Shown here: positions 16,840-26,028 of the stretch, piece after piece
Numbering within the stretch: position 1 is the stretch's first letter
How the letters are laid out: each line of letters begins with the position of its first letter
Assembly: GCF_030646155.1 (NCBI RefSeq)
Contig: NZ_JAUTDN010000001.1
Span: forward strand, 62,001 to 126,000
DNA: 64,000 bases
Origin: Conexibacter sp. CPCC 205762
GTDB lineage: Bacteria; Actinomycetota; Thermoleophilia; Solirubrobacterales; Solirubrobacteraceae
Direction of reading: 5' to 3'
Notes under the pieces: model-generated
What the model was told of the DNA's origin: nothing
What the model saw: only the letters and a program-made list of their open reading frames with translations
Database searches by the model: none
Translations under genes and position numbers: made by a program

Positions 16840-18885
16840 CTACGCGGCGTTGGTGCGGAAGATCACACGCACCGTCACCGCTCTGCCGGCGCGAGGGACC
16901 AACCGCGCCGTCAGCGTCTGCCGCCCGCCATCGGACCGCAGCTGCGCGGCGCGCAGCGTCGGTCCTCTCAGCGGCCGGCCGTTCAGCGTCCAGCGGACGG
17001 CGCGCAGCCGTCCGCCGCGTTGCCCGACGGCGAACGCGAGCGTGTTGGCGCCGCCGATCGTCGCCGGCACCTGCGCCCGCAGCGTCACCCGCACGCCGCC
17101 GACGGTGCGCCGCAGCGGCGCGATCCGCCCGATCACACGGCGGCCGGGGCAGATCCCCGCGTGCGCCGCGGGCCGGACCGAGCTGCCGGGCGTGATCGCG
17201 CAGCGGACGGTCGCGACGGCGAGCGGATACGGCATCACCGCGTTCGCTCTCTCCATCCCGTCGGTCCCGCCGCCGCCGCCCGCGCCGCCGCCTCTGGCGC
17301 TGTCGTCGGGCGTTCTCGTGCCGCCGCCACCGCCGCCGCCACCGTCGTCGGGCGGCTGCGTCACCGGCGCGGTCAGCTGCAGCGGCAGGCTGCGCACGCT
17401 GGCGCTGTTGCCGGCGGCGTCGGCGAAGGCGATCTCGACGCGGTAGCTGCCGACCGTCTCGGGCAGCGTCACCGCGGCCGACCCGTCGCTCCCGAGCGCG
17501 CCGGTCGCGCCGACCGCTCTGCCGTCCGCGTCGAGCGTCCGCACCTGCGCGCTGACGGCGTCCAGCGGCCGGCCCAGCACGGTCACCGTGCGCGCCCGCT
17601 CGGACGACGAGTAGGGCGAGACGATCACGAGCGTGCCGGCGACGCTCGGCGGCACGACGTCGACGTCCCAGACCGCCTCGACGGTCGGGCTGGCGGTCGC
17701 GCCGCCGCTGCGGGTGCGTCTGACGCGGACGCGGTAGACGCCCGGTCTGGTCGGCATCGAGATCGTCACCGAGCCGTCGAGGTCGCTGTCGGGGAAGCTG
17801 GAGAGGACGGTCCCGTCGTCTCTGTCGAGCACCTCGACGACGGCGCTCGTGACCGACGCGTCGAGGTCGAAGACGGCGATCCGCTGCTGGCTGGTGAAGC
17901 TGCCGATCAGCATCGGCGCGCCGTCCTGCGCCGGCGCGGCCGGCGAGGTGAAGCTGCCGTCGCCGCTCTGCAGCGCGCCGTCGGCGCTTCTGGCGCTGAC
18001 GCGGTAGTGGTACTCGGTCGACGGTCTCAGCCCCGCAAGCGCCAGCGACCACGGCTGCGGGCCGCTGCCGTTGACGACGGCGCTGGTGGTCGCGCCGTAG
18101 GCGGTCGTCGGGCCGTAGTCGACGGTGACCGTCGTCGGCTGGCCGTGCGAGTCGACCGCGCCGTGGACGCGCACGCCGACGGTGTCGGCGGCGACGGTCG
18201 CGCTGAGGTCGGTCGGCGGCGCCAGGTCGGTCAGCTGGAGCGCGACGTCGTCCAGCTCGACCGCTCCCGAGACGGCCAGCCCGACCGGTGTCGGCAGCGT
18301 CAGGCGGATGCGGATCGCGTAGCTGTGCCCGGCCTGCAGCAGCGCGGGGGAGACGCTCCCGCCGGCGCCGACGAAGACGCTGGAGAGCGGCGGCGGGGCC
18401 GCTCTGGCCAGCGGCGCGGTCGTTCTCGTGCCGAGGTCGACGAGGTCGGCGCCGACGGTCGCGGTGCCGAGGTCGAGCAGCGTGCCGCTGGAGCCGCGCA
18501 GCTCATAGCCGAGGCTGGCGAGGTCGGGTGCGGCGGCGACCGTGAAGCTGGGGCTGGTCCAGTCGACGGTCGTGGTCGACAGCAGGCCGACGGTCGTCGC
18601 GACGTTCGTTCTGAGGAATCCGTCGCCGCCGCCGGCCTGCCATGAGTTCGAGACGACGGGGCAGGTCACCCCTGGGATGTGGAGCAGCCCCGAGCAGGTC
18701 AGTCCGTTGCCGTCCTGTCTCACCGTCGCCGTCCAGCCGGCGGCGCCACCCTCGAAGGTGCGCGCCGCGGCCGGATGCGGCTCACTGCTCGTGGTCGCCG
18801 CGGCCGCTCCCGACGGCACGGCGCCCAGCAGCGCGAGCGCGCACGCGGCGCTCGCTGGTCCCTTCCACGCTCTCCCAAGCGTCAT
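16840..18885 (-). CDS. Secreted multidomain protein with Fn3-like domain
   Basis: This 681-residue protein has a signal peptide (about residues 1-29, basic start, then ACALALLGAVPSGAAAA). A jelly-roll-like domain (about 40-200) with CSGLLHIPGVTC follows, then a fibronectin-III-like domain (PPTDLSATV, YGPTTAYG, STEYHYRVSARS). Two Ig-like bacterial-surface domains come next, then a Gly-rich hinge (GGGGGGGG and GGGAGGGGG) and a basic C-terminal Ig-like domain. No catalytic motif or wall anchor is seen. The start (complement of 18883-18885) is chosen because the signal peptide follows; the longer frame is a shadow of hrcA. A cell-surface or secreted role is inferred. Confidence 0.72.
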   Translation of the reverse strand: MTLGRAWKGPASAACALALLGAVPSGAAAATTSSEPHPAAARTFEGGAAGWTATVRQDGNGLTCSGLLHIPGVTCPVVSNSWQAGGGDGFLRTNVATTVGLLSTTTVDWTSPSFTVAAAPDLASLGYELRGSSGTLLDLGTATVGADLVDLGTRTTAPLARAAPPPLSSVFVGAGGSVSPALLQAGHSYAIRIRLTLPTPVGLAVSGAVELDDVALQLTDLAPPTDLSATVAADTVGVRVHGAVDSHGQPTTVTVDYGPTTAYGATTSAVVNGSGPQPWSLALAGLRPSTEYHYRVSARSADGALQSGDGSFTSPAAPAQDGAPMLIGSFTSQQRIAVFDLDASVTSAVVEVLDRDDGTVLSSFPDSDLDGSVTISMPTRPGVYRVRVRRTRSGGATASPTVEAVWDVDVVPPSVAGTLVIVSPYSSSERARTVTVLGRPLDAVSAQVRTLDADGRAVGATGALGSDGSAAVTLPETVGSYRVEIAFADAAGNSASVRSLPLQLTAPVTQPPDDGGGGGGGGTRTPDDSARGGGAGGGGGTDGMERANAVMPYPLAVATVRCAITPGSSVRPAAHAGICPGRRVIGRIAPLRRTVGGVRVTLRAQVPATIGGANTLAFAVGQRGGRLRAVRWTLNGRPLRGPTLRAAQLRSDGGRQTLTARLVPRAGRAVTVRVIFRTNAA

Positions 18886-18954
18886 CCCAGTGGTCCCTTC
18901 CCCGTCGTCCCTGTCTCTCTCGGGCCGTTCCCCTGCCCGATGGACATGTTCTCG

Positions 18955-18972
18955 GGTTGTCGATGAACAACC
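18955..18972. promoter_or_regulatory. Inverted repeat between the secreted protein gene and hrcA
   Basis: GGTTGT and ACAACC arms are separated by CGATGA. The dyad lies between the two divergent start codons (18885 minus, 19075 plus). It is a possible operator; it is not a CIRCE sequence. Confidence 0.35.
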
Positions 18973-19006
18973 TTGAGCAATAAAGCGAAGCTGGCCGATG
19001 GGCGCT

Positions 19007-19018
19007 TTTCGATCGAAA
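19007..19018. promoter_or_regulatory. Perfect palindrome upstream of hrcA
   Basis: TTTCGATCGAAA is a 12-bp perfect palindrome about 45 bases upstream of the hrcA -10 box, in a locally AT-richer stretch. It is a possible regulator site. Confidence 0.35.
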
Positions 19019-19061
19019 GGGTGAGGAAAAGCACCGGAGCCCTTCCGTGGCAGGCCCCTCC

Positions 19062-19067
19062 TAGAAT
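19062..19067 (+). promoter_or_regulatory. -10 element for hrcA-dnaJ-prmA
   Basis: TAGAAT lies 7 bases before the hrcA ATG at 19075. Confidence 0.6.
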
Positions 19068-19074
19068 GAGAGGG

Positions 19075-20097
19075 ATGCTCACCCCGCGTCAGGAGCTGAT
19101 CCTCAGACTGGTCGTCGAGGGCTACCTCGCAGGCGGCCAGCCGGTCGGCTCCAAGGCGCTCGCGGCCGGGGTCGAATGGGGGCCCTCGACGGTCCGCAAC
19201 GAGCTGGCGATGCTGGAGGAGCACGGGCTGCTGGCGCATCCGCACACCTCCGCCGGCCGCGTCCCGACCGACAGCGGCTACCGCTACTACGTCGACCGGC
19301 TGCTGAGCCAGCCGGCGCCGACGGCGGTCGTCGCGACCCCGCCGCTGGCGCTGTCGCTGGTGCGGCGCGAGGTCGACGAGGCGATGCGCGTCACGACCGA
19401 GACGCTGTCGCAGGTGACCAACCTGCTCGCGATCGTCTCCGCGCCGCCGATCGAGACGGCGACGATCCGCCACGTCGAGGTGCTGCTGCTGCAGCCGCAG
19501 GTGCTCGCGGTCGTCGTGATCACCTCGACCGGCGGCGTCACCAAGCGCGTCTTCGCCTTCGAGCAGCAGGTCGATCCCGGGCTCGCCGACTGGGGCGCCA
19601 GCTTCCTCAACGAGCAGCTGATCGGGATGGGCCTCGGCGCGCACAAGCTGCGCCAGCGGCTCGCCGACCCGTCGCTGGGGATCCGCGAGCGCGGCTTCAT
19701 CGACGCGATATCGCCCGTCTTCACCGAGCTGGCCGACACCACCGAGCAGACGCTCTACGTCGACGGCTCGGCCCGCGTCGTGAGCGACTTCGGCCTCACC
19801 GACGTCGCCCAGCTGAACGCGGTGATGGAACTGCTCGAGCGGCGCGTGACGCTGCTGGGCGTGCTCGGCCACGCGCTCGGCGAGCGCGACGTCTACGTCC
19901 GCATCGGCAGCGAGAACGAGGCGCCGGCGCTGCGCTCGCTGGCGCTCGTGGCGGCCAGCTACGGCCTGCCGCGGCGGTCGCTGGGCACCGTCTCGGTGCT
20001 CGGTCCGCTGCGAATGGACTACGACCACGCGATCCGCTCCGTGCGCGCCGCCGCGCACCAGCTGTCGCGCTTCGTCGAGGACGTCTACGAAGGCTGA
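19075..20097 (+). CDS. hrcA: Heat-inducible transcription repressor HrcA
   Basis: This 340-residue repressor has an N-terminal winged helix (MLTPRQELILRLVVEGYL, VGSKAL, WGPSTVRNELAMLEEHGLL, HTSAGRVPTDSGYRYYVD) and the HrcA GAF-like dimerisation domain (SVLGPLRMDYDHAIRSVRAAA near the end). HrcA normally binds CIRCE operators upstream of chaperone genes. I see no CIRCE repeat in front of hrcA itself here. The ATG at 19075 gives the usual family start; the frame is open 34 codons upstream without matching the family. It leads an operon with dnaJ and prmA. Confidence 0.95.
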   Translation: MLTPRQELILRLVVEGYLAGGQPVGSKALAAGVEWGPSTVRNELAMLEEHGLLAHPHTSAGRVPTDSGYRYYVDRLLSQPAPTAVVATPPLALSLVRREVDEAMRVTTETLSQVTNLLAIVSAPPIETATIRHVEVLLLQPQVLAVVVITSTGGVTKRVFAFEQQVDPGLADWGASFLNEQLIGMGLGAHKLRQRLADPSLGIRERGFIDAISPVFTELADTTEQTLYVDGSARVVSDFGLTDVAQLNAVMELLERRVTLLGVLGHALGERDVYVRIGSENEAPALRSLALVAASYGLPRRSLGTVSVLGPLRMDYDHAIRSVRAAAHQLSRFVEDVYEG

Positions 20098-20113
20098 TCC
20101 GCGCGCGGTCACA

Positions 20114-20119
20114 TACCAT
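20114..20119 (+). promoter_or_regulatory. -10 element for dnaJ
   Basis: TACCAT lies 6 bases before the GTG at 20126, inside the 28-base gap after hrcA. It would allow separate, leaderless dnaJ transcription. Confidence 0.55.
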
Positions 20120-20125
20120 TGAGGG

Positions 20126-21244
20126 GTGCCCACCGCGAGCGATTACTACGAGCGGCTCGGCGTCGAGCGTGACGCCGACGCCGACCAGATCAAGAAGGCG
20201 TTCCGCCGCCTCGCGCGCGAGCTGCACCCGGACGTCAACAGTCACGACCCCGAGGCCGAGTCGAAGTTCAAGGAAGCGGCCGAGGCGTACGAGGTGCTGT
20301 CGGACCCCGAGCGCCGCGCGACCTATGACCGCTATGGCGCCGACGGCCTCAGAAACGGCGGCTTCCAGCCGAGCGGCTTCGGCTCCTTCTCCGACATCTT
20401 CGACGCCTTCTTCGGCGGTGACGTCTTCGGCGGCGCCGGTGGCCGCGGCGGCCCGGCGCAGGGCGGCGACGTCGCCGTCACCGCGACGATCGACCTCGCC
20501 GCGGCGGCGACCGGCACACCGGTCGAGGTCTCCTACGAGGCGGTCGCCCGTTGTGAGACCTGCCACGGCAACGGCGCCGAGCCGGGCACGCCGATCGAGA
20601 CCTGCGAGCGCTGCGGCGGCTCCGGTCAGCTGCGCGCCGTCACGCGCACCCCGTTCGGCCAGGTCGTGCGCGCGACCGCGTGCGACGTCTGCGGCGGCGA
20701 CGGCCGCGTGCCGAAGTCGCCCTGCAAGACCTGTCAGGGGCGCGGCCGTGTCGTGCAGAAGCTGACGGTCAGCGTCGACGTCCCCGCCGGCATCGCCGAC
20801 GGCCAGCGGATCCGCCTCTCCGGCCGCGGTCACGCCGGCGAGCACGGCGGCCCCTCCGGCGACCTCTACGTGCTGATCCGCGTCAAGCAGGACGAGCGCT
20901 TCGTGCGCGACGGCGACGACCTCGTGACCGTGCTCGACGTGGCGGCGCCGCTGGCCGCGCTCGGCACGACGCTCGACGTGCCGACGCTCGACGGCCCGGT
21001 CGCGTTGGAGATCCCCGCCGGCACGCAGCCGCACGAGCAGCTGACGCTGCGCGGCAAGGGCATGCCCGCGCTGCGACGCGGCCGCAGAGGCGACCTGCGC
21101 GTCGTCGTCAACGTCGTCATCCCGCGCAGGCTCTCGCATGCGCAGAAGGAGCTGATGCAGCAGCTCGCCGACTCGCTCGGCGAGGAGAACCTGCGCTCCG
21201 ACGAAGGCGTCTTCTCGAAGCTCAAGCGGGCCTTCGGCGCATGA
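20126..21244 (+). CDS. dnaJ: Chaperone protein DnaJ
   Basis: This 372-residue type I J-protein has a J domain with HPD at residues 34-36, a Gly/Phe-rich linker ([20 protein letters not shown]) and four zinc repeats: [24 protein letters not shown] and CKTCQGRG. The C-terminal substrate-binding domains follow. It delivers unfolded proteins to DnaK and stimulates its ATPase. Position after hrcA is the common arrangement of the second actinobacterial dnaJ. The start is GTG; its stop overlaps the prmA start (ATGA). Confidence 0.96.
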   Translation: MPTASDYYERLGVERDADADQIKKAFRRLARELHPDVNSHDPEAESKFKEAAEAYEVLSDPERRATYDRYGADGLRNGGFQPSGFGSFSDIFDAFFGGDVFGGAGGRGGPAQGGDVAVTATIDLAAAATGTPVEVSYEAVARCETCHGNGAEPGTPIETCERCGGSGQLRAVTRTPFGQVVRATACDVCGGDGRVPKSPCKTCQGRGRVVQKLTVSVDVPAGIADGQRIRLSGRGHAGEHGGPSGDLYVLIRVKQDERFVRDGDDLVTVLDVAAPLAALGTTLDVPTLDGPVALEIPAGTQPHEQLTLRGKGMPALRRGRRGDLRVVVNVVIPRRLSHAQKELMQQLADSLGEENLRSDEGVFSKLKRAFGA

Positions 21245-22056
21245 TCCGGCTCGCCCTGAGAGTCGCGCGCGAGGACGCGGAGATCGCGCTCGCGCAGCTG
21301 CTGGAGCTGGCCCCGAGCGGCGTCGAGGAGGTCGACGCCGGCGACTGGGTCGAGTACGCCGTCTACGGCTCGCCGGGCGAGCTGCCCGACCTGCCGGACC
21401 TGAGAGCGGCCGTCGGCGGCGCGCTCGTCGAGGTCACCACCAGCGAGCTGCCCGACGACTGGAGCGAGCGCTGGAAGGACTTCCACAAGCCGCTCGTGCT
21501 CGGCGACCGGCTCGCCGTGCGGCCGCCGTGGGAGCCGTCGCAGGGGACCGCGATCGAGCTGGTGATCGACCCGGCGCAGGCGTTCGGGACCGGCTCGCAC
21601 GCGACCACCCGCCTGTGCCTGGAGCTGCTGCTGGAGCTGGCCGACAGCTCGCCTGAGCGCGGCCCGGCGGTCGACGTCGGCTGCGGCTCGGGCGTGCTCG
21701 CGATCGCCGCCGCCAAGCTCGGCTGGGAGCCGGTCGTGGCGGTCGACTACGACCAGCTCAGCGTCGACGCGACGATCGAGAACGCAGCCGTCAACGACGT
21801 CACGCTCGACGTCCGCAGAGGCGACCTGCGCAGCGAGACGATGCCGGCCGCGCCGACGGTGCTGGCGAACCTGCTGCGGCCGCTGCTGCTGGAGTACGCC
21901 GCCGACCTGCCCGAGCCGCCGCGGCGGCTGATCGCCTCCGGGCTGCTCGTCCACGAGGGCGACGAGATCGCGGCCGCGTTCGCGCCCCACGGCCTGCGCG
22001 AGCGCGCGCGGGTCGAGCGCGGGGAATGGTGCGCGCTGCTGCTCGCGGCTGACTGA
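21241..22056 (+). CDS. prmA: Ribosomal protein L11 methyltransferase
   Basis: This 271-residue SAM-dependent methyltransferase has an N-terminal L11-recognition domain ([20 protein letters not shown]), the PrmA motif [21 protein letters not shown] and SAM motif [19 protein letters not shown]. The NPP/NLL-type motif reads [10 protein letters not shown] rather than the more usual NILA. It trimethylates L11 in the cytoplasm. It overlaps dnaJ by 4 bases; hrcA-dnaJ-prmA is a conserved order. Confidence 0.92.
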   Translation: MIRLALRVAREDAEIALAQLLELAPSGVEEVDAGDWVEYAVYGSPGELPDLPDLRAAVGGALVEVTTSELPDDWSERWKDFHKPLVLGDRLAVRPPWEPSQGTAIELVIDPAQAFGTGSHATTRLCLELLLELADSSPERGPAVDVGCGSGVLAIAAAKLGWEPVVAVDYDQLSVDATIENAAVNDVTLDVRRGDLRSETMPAAPTVLANLLRPLLLEYAADLPEPPRRLIASGLLVHEGDEIAAAFAPHGLRERARVERGEWCALLLAAD

Positions 22057-22108
22057 GCGGGCCGCGGGCGCGCGGGAGCCGGCGTCACGCGCGGGCGCGC
22101 CGCCGCGT

Positions 22109-22705
22109 TCAGAAGCCGCGGATCCAGTCGCCGATGCCGCCGGCGAGCACGAGCGCGGCGAGCGCGTCGTAGCCGCCCTCGGCGGGGTGGGCGCCGTCGC
22201 CGGCGGCCGCCTCGGCCAGCCACGTGCCGTCGCGCAGCAGCGCCTCGGCGACCGGCACGTACGGCGTGTCGCGCGCCGCGCACAGCTCGCCGAAGCGCTC
22301 GCTCAGCTCGCGCACGCGCGCGTCGGCGGCCGCGTCGCCGACCGGCGGCGGGCCGACGACGAAGGCTGGCAGCTCCAGCAGCGCGGCGGCGTCGAGCAGC
22401 TCGGTGAGGGCGCCGCGCGAGCGCTCCGGCGAGACCCGCGGCGGCTCGCCCGGCTGCTCGCTGCAGGCGTCGTTGGCGCCGACGCCGAAGACGACGCCGC
22501 TGCGCGCGCCGGACCGCAGCCGCGGCCACGCCTCCGCCTGCCAGCGGGCGGCGACCTGGACCGAGGTCTCGCCGCGCACGCCGAGGTTGTAGGGCGTCAG
22601 CGGCCAGCAGGCCTCGGTCACGCGGCCGACCCAGCCGCAGCCGCGCGGATCGCCCGCGCCGGCGACGAAGGAGTCGCCGAAGAAGAGCACCCGCCGGTCG
22701 TCCAT
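22109..22705 (-). CDS. SGNH/GDSL-family esterase or lipase
   Basis: This 198-residue protein has the block I motif FFGDSFVAG near residue 9 (nucleophile Ser), an SGNH-type block with GANDA near 75, and the catalytic Asp/His block DGAHPAEGGY near 172. There is no signal peptide, so it may act in the cytoplasm. The start (complement of 22703-22705) places the GDSF motif at its usual distance from the N-terminus; the rest of the open frame is a shadow of ndh. Substrate unknown. It converges on prmA. Confidence 0.85.
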   Translation of the reverse strand: MDDRRVLFFGDSFVAGAGDPRGCGWVGRVTEACWPLTPYNLGVRGETSVQVAARWQAEAWPRLRSGARSGVVFGVGANDACSEQPGEPPRVSPERSRGALTELLDAAALLELPAFVVGPPPVGDAAADARVRELSERFGELCAARDTPYVPVAEALLRDGTWLAEAAAGDGAHPAEGGYDALAALVLAGGIGDWIRGF

Positions 22706-22804
22706 CGCGCCGTAGCCAACCAGATTCGGCGCGCGCGAGGCGGCACGCTCGGCGCGCGCGAGGCGGCACGCGCCGGATCGCTTGGCGCGATCGCGATCCG
22801 GGCA

Positions 22805-22810
22805 TAGCCT
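22805..22810 (+). promoter_or_regulatory. -10 element for ndh
   Basis: TAGCCT lies 6 bases before the ATG at 22817, predicting a leaderless transcript. Confidence 0.6.
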
Positions 22811-22816
22811 TCCGAC

Positions 22817-24157
22817 ATGGCTTGGGACATCGTCATCGCCGGCGGCGGCTTCGGCGGCTACTACGCGGCCCGCGGGCTGGAGCGCCGGCTGCCGCATCAC
22901 GCCGCACGCGTCACGCTCGTCAACGACGTCAACTTCATGCTCTACACGCCGTTGCTGCCGGGCGCGGCGGCGGGCACGCTGGAGCCGCGCCACGTCGTCG
23001 TGCCGCTGCGCGAGCAGCTCAGAAGAACCGACCTCTGGCTCGGGCACGTGACCGGCGCCGACCCGGGCCGCAACGCGCTCACGGTCGCCTCGCTCGACGG
23101 CCGCAGCCACGACCTCCACTACGACCAGCTGATCGTCGCGCTCGGCTCGATCTCGCGCACGCTGCCGATCCCCGGCCTGGCCGAGCACGCGGTCGGCTTC
23201 AAGACGCTGTCGGAGGCGATCGCGCTGCGCAACCGCGCCGTCACGATGCTGGAGATCGCGGAGACGATCCACGACGCCGAGCAGCGCGCCGAGTACCTCA
23301 CCTTCATGTTCGTCGGCGCCGGCTACGCCGGCCTGGAGGGGATCGCCGAGCTGCAGGACTTCGTCACCGACGTGATCGACCTCTACCCGCGCTGCCGCGT
23401 GCAGGGCGTCCGCTTCGTGCTGGTCGAGGCGCGCGAGCGCGTGATGCCGGAGGTCGCGCCGCGGCTGGCCGCCTTCGCCGAACGCGAGCTGCGCGGGCGC
23501 GGGATGGAGATCCGCACCAACACGACCGTCGAGGCCGTCACCGACCGCACCGTCACGCTCAAGGGCGGCGAGCTGATCCCCTGCCGCACCTTCGCCTGGA
23601 CGGCCGGCGTCAAGCCGTCGCCGGTCGTCTCCAGACTGGGCCTGCCGCTGCACGGCAGAAGCGGCCGCATAGAGGTCGACCAGACGATGCGCGTCAACGG
23701 CCACCGCAACGTCTGGGCGATCGGCGACGCCGCCGCCGTCGGCGACCCGGCGCGCAAGGGCGAGCTGTCGCCGCCGACGGCGCAGCACGCGATCCGCCAG
23801 GGCAGACGCGTCGCCCGCAACGTCGCCGCCGAGCTGGGCGCCTCCGGCAGCGTGCGCCCGTTCCGCTACAAGACGAAGGGCGTCTTCGTCGACATGGGCC
23901 GCCACCAGGCCGTGGCGAGCGCGATGGGGATCAGACTGCGCGGCTTCCCGGCCTGGTTCCTCGCCCGCACCTACCACCTCGCGAACATGCCCGGCTGGCA
24001 CCGCAAGTCGCGCCTGCTGGTCGACTGGACCGTCTCGCTGCTGTTCCCACGCGACACCTCAGAGCTGGGTCAGATCGGCAACCCGCCGGAGCTGGAGCGC
24101 GTCGGCTCGACGAACGGGGGTGACGCCGCGCGCGCGGCTATCCTTGATGAACCGTGA
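22817..24157 (+). CDS. ndh: Type II NADH:quinone oxidoreductase (NDH-2)
   Basis: This 446-residue flavoprotein has two dinucleotide-binding motifs: IVIAGGGFGGYYAA at residues 5-18 for FAD and FMFVGAGYAGLEGIAEL near 165 for NADH. A late AIGDAAAV completes the FAD site, and PTAQHAIRQGRRVARN is the quinone-proximal helix of the family. The C-terminus carries an amphipathic or hydrophobic segment (FPAWFLARTYHLANMPG) for membrane association. It would pass electrons from NADH to menaquinone without proton pumping. The stop overlaps the yqeY GTG. Confidence 0.92.
   Translation: MAWDIVIAGGGFGGYYAARGLERRLPHHAARVTLVNDVNFMLYTPLLPGAAAGTLEPRHVVVPLREQLRRTDLWLGHVTGADPGRNALTVASLDGRSHDLHYDQLIVALGSISRTLPIPGLAEHAVGFKTLSEAIALRNRAVTMLEIAETIHDAEQRAEYLTFMFVGAGYAGLEGIAELQDFVTDVIDLYPRCRVQGVRFVLVEARERVMPEVAPRLAAFAERELRGRGMEIRTNTTVEAVTDRTVTLKGGELIPCRTFAWTAGVKPSPVVSRLGLPLHGRSGRIEVDQTMRVNGHRNVWAIGDAAAVGDPARKGELSPPTAQHAIRQGRRVARNVAAELGASGSVRPFRYKTKGVFVDMGRHQAVASAMGIRLRGFPAWFLARTYHLANMPGWHRKSRLLVDWTVSLLFPRDTSELGQIGNPPELERVGSTNGGDAARAAILDEP
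24139..24144 (+). promoter_or_regulatory. -10 element for yqeY
   Basis: TATCCT lies 9 bases before the GTG at 24154, inside the ndh 3' end. It suggests an internal promoter that separates yqeY-phoH-ybeY-era from ndh. Confidence 0.45.
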
Positions 24158-24585
24158 CCGTCGCCGAACAACTGAGAACTGACATCACCGCCGCGATGAA
24201 GGCGGGCGACCGTGAGCGCGTCGGCGCGCTCCGTCTCGTCCTGTCCGAGCTGCAGAAGTCGGAGAAGGAAGGCGATGGGGACGAGCTGGCCGTGCTGCGC
24301 CGTGAGCGCAAGCGCCGGCTCGACGCCGCCGAGCAGTTTCAGGGCGGCGGTCGCGAAGAGCTTGCGGCGAGAGAGTCGGCCGAGGCCGAGCTGATCGCCG
24401 CGTATCTGCCGGCAGAGCTGTCGGACGCCGAGATCGACGTGCTCGTCGCCGAGGCGGTCGCCGAGACCGGCGCCAGCTCGCCGAAGGACATGGGCGGCGT
24501 GATGAAGGCGACGATGGGCCGCATCGCGGGCCGGGCGGACGGCAAGCGTGTCTCCGCGCGCGTCCGGGAGGCGCTGCAGAGCTAG
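24154..24585 (+). CDS. GatB/YqeY domain protein
   Basis: This 143-residue all-helical protein of the YqeY family begins VAEQLRTDITAAMKAGDRERVGALRLVLSELQ and later carries LIAAYLPAELSDAEI and SSPKDMGGVMKATM, the usual signatures. The domain occurs as the tRNA-binding tail of GatB; the stand-alone protein has been linked to tRNA or translation quality control, but its role is unproven. Its GTG start overlaps the ndh stop, and its TAG stop overlaps the phoH GTG start. Confidence 0.88.
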   Translation: MTVAEQLRTDITAAMKAGDRERVGALRLVLSELQKSEKEGDGDELAVLRRERKRRLDAAEQFQGGGREELAARESAEAELIAAYLPAELSDAEIDVLVAEAVAETGASSPKDMGGVMKATMGRIAGRADGKRVSARVREALQS

Positions 24586-25604
24586 TGCCGGGCACGAGCA
24601 CATCCGCAGAGGACGGCACGGCGGTGCGGCGCAGGCTGGAGCTTGACAACGCCGTCGCGGCCGAGCTGTCGGGCACCCAGGACGAGGTCCTGCGCACGCT
24701 CGAGGACGATCTCGACTGCCGCGTCTGGCTGCGCGGCAACGTCCTGACGCTGGAGGGCGAGCCGGACGCCGTCGAGGCCGCCGAGCAGGTCGTGCGCGAG
24801 GTCGCCGACCTCGTCGGGCGCGGTCACGAGATCGCGCCGGGCACGATCCAGGCGATCCGCGGCGCGCTGCGCCAGCACGAGTCGCCCAGCAGGGTGCTCG
24901 AGGACGTCATCTGGCGCCACCGCTCGATCAAGGTCGCGCCGAAGACCGTCAACCAGAAGCGCTACGTCGACTCGATCCGCAGAAACACGATCACGTTCGG
25001 CGTCGGCCCGGCCGGCACCGGCAAGACGTGGCTCGCGGTCGCGATGGCGGCGGCGGCGCTGAGCCGGCGCGAGGTCAACCGCATCATCCTCACGCGCCCG
25101 GCCGTCGAGGCCGGCGAGCGGCTCGGCTTCCTGCCCGGCGACCTGATGGCGAAGGTCGACCCGTACCTGCGGCCGCTGTTCGACGCGCTCCACGACATGC
25201 TCGATCCCGAGAGAGTGATCGCGCATCTGGAGCACAACGTGATCGAGGTCGCGCCGCTGGCGTTCATGCGCGGCCGCACGCTCAACGACTCCTTCATCAT
25301 CCTCGACGAGGCGCAGAACACGACGCCCGAGCAGATGAAGATGTTCCTCACGCGCCTGGGCTTCAACTCGAAGATCGTCGTCACCGGCGACGTGACGCAG
25401 ATCGATCTCCCCAACGACCAGCGCTCCGGCCTCGTCACCGTCGGCGAGATCCTGCACGACGTCAGAGGGATCGACTTCGTCCGCTTCGGCGGCGAGGACG
25501 TGGTGCGCCACAAGCTGGTGCAGAGGATCGTCGAGGCCTACGACGAGCACCAGCAGCGGTCGGCGCCGGAGCTGCGCCCCGCTTCGGACCGGCGCTCCGC
25601 GTAG
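24585..25604 (+). CDS. PhoH-like ATPase
   Basis: This 339-residue protein has an N-terminal KH-like region (about residues 18-85) and a superfamily 1-type ATPase core with Walker [12 protein letters not shown] near 141 and Walker [32 protein letters not shown] follows. PhoH-like proteins adjoin ybeY in many genomes and are thought to act in RNA processing or ribosome maturation with it. The GTG start overlaps the yqeY stop as TAGTG. Confidence 0.92.
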   Translation: MPGTSTSAEDGTAVRRRLELDNAVAAELSGTQDEVLRTLEDDLDCRVWLRGNVLTLEGEPDAVEAAEQVVREVADLVGRGHEIAPGTIQAIRGALRQHESPSRVLEDVIWRHRSIKVAPKTVNQKRYVDSIRRNTITFGVGPAGTGKTWLAVAMAAAALSRREVNRIILTRPAVEAGERLGFLPGDLMAKVDPYLRPLFDALHDMLDPERVIAHLEHNVIEVAPLAFMRGRTLNDSFIILDEAQNTTPEQMKMFLTRLGFNSKIVVTGDVTQIDLPNDQRSGLVTVGEILHDVRGIDFVRFGGEDVVRHKLVQRIVEAYDEHQQRSAPELRPASDRRSA

Positions 25605-25607
25605 TCT
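25602..25607 (+). promoter_or_regulatory. -10 element for ybeY
   Basis: TAGTCT overlaps the phoH stop codon and lies 8 bases before the ATG at 25616. Confidence 0.4.
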
Positions 25608-25615
25608 TGCCGGCG

Positions 25616-26026
25616 ATGTTGGAAGTCGAAGTCATCGGGCTCGATGACGCGGAGATCGACGGGCTGACCGCGATCGACGTCGAAGAGCTGTGCGGCCTGG
25701 CGTTCTCCTCCGCCGGGATCGAGGACGGCCACGTCGCCGTCGCGTTCGTCGATCCGGAAACGATCCGCGTGCTCAACCGCGACCATCGCGGCAAGGACAA
25801 GCCGACCGACGTGCTGTCGTTCCCGATCGACGGCGAGGACGGCTGGGAGCAGGTCCCGCCGGATCAGCGCGAGCTGGGCGACGTCGTGATCTGCCCGCCG
25901 CACACCGAGGACCTCAGCGAGGCCGTCGTCCACGGCGCGCTGCACCTGACCGGGATGGACCACGAGGTCGACGACGGCGAGATGCTCGCGCTGCAGGCCG
26001 AGCTGCTGCGATGGGTGCGGCCCTGA
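25616..26026 (+). CDS. ybeY: Endoribonuclease YbeY
   Basis: This 136-residue single-strand-specific metalloendoribonuclease has the zinc site [11 protein letters not shown] (H-x3-H-x5-H) at about residues 106-116, preceded by TDVLSFPID. It acts in 16S rRNA 3'-end maturation and ribosome quality control with Era. The placement phoH-ybeY-era is the standard cluster. It starts 11 bases after phoH. Confidence 0.94.
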   Translation: MLEVEVIGLDDAEIDGLTAIDVEELCGLAFSSAGIEDGHVAVAFVDPETIRVLNRDHRGKDKPTDVLSFPIDGEDGWEQVPPDQRELGDVVICPPHTEDLSEAVVHGALHLTGMDHEVDDGEMLALQAELLRWVRP

Positions 26027-26028
26027 CG

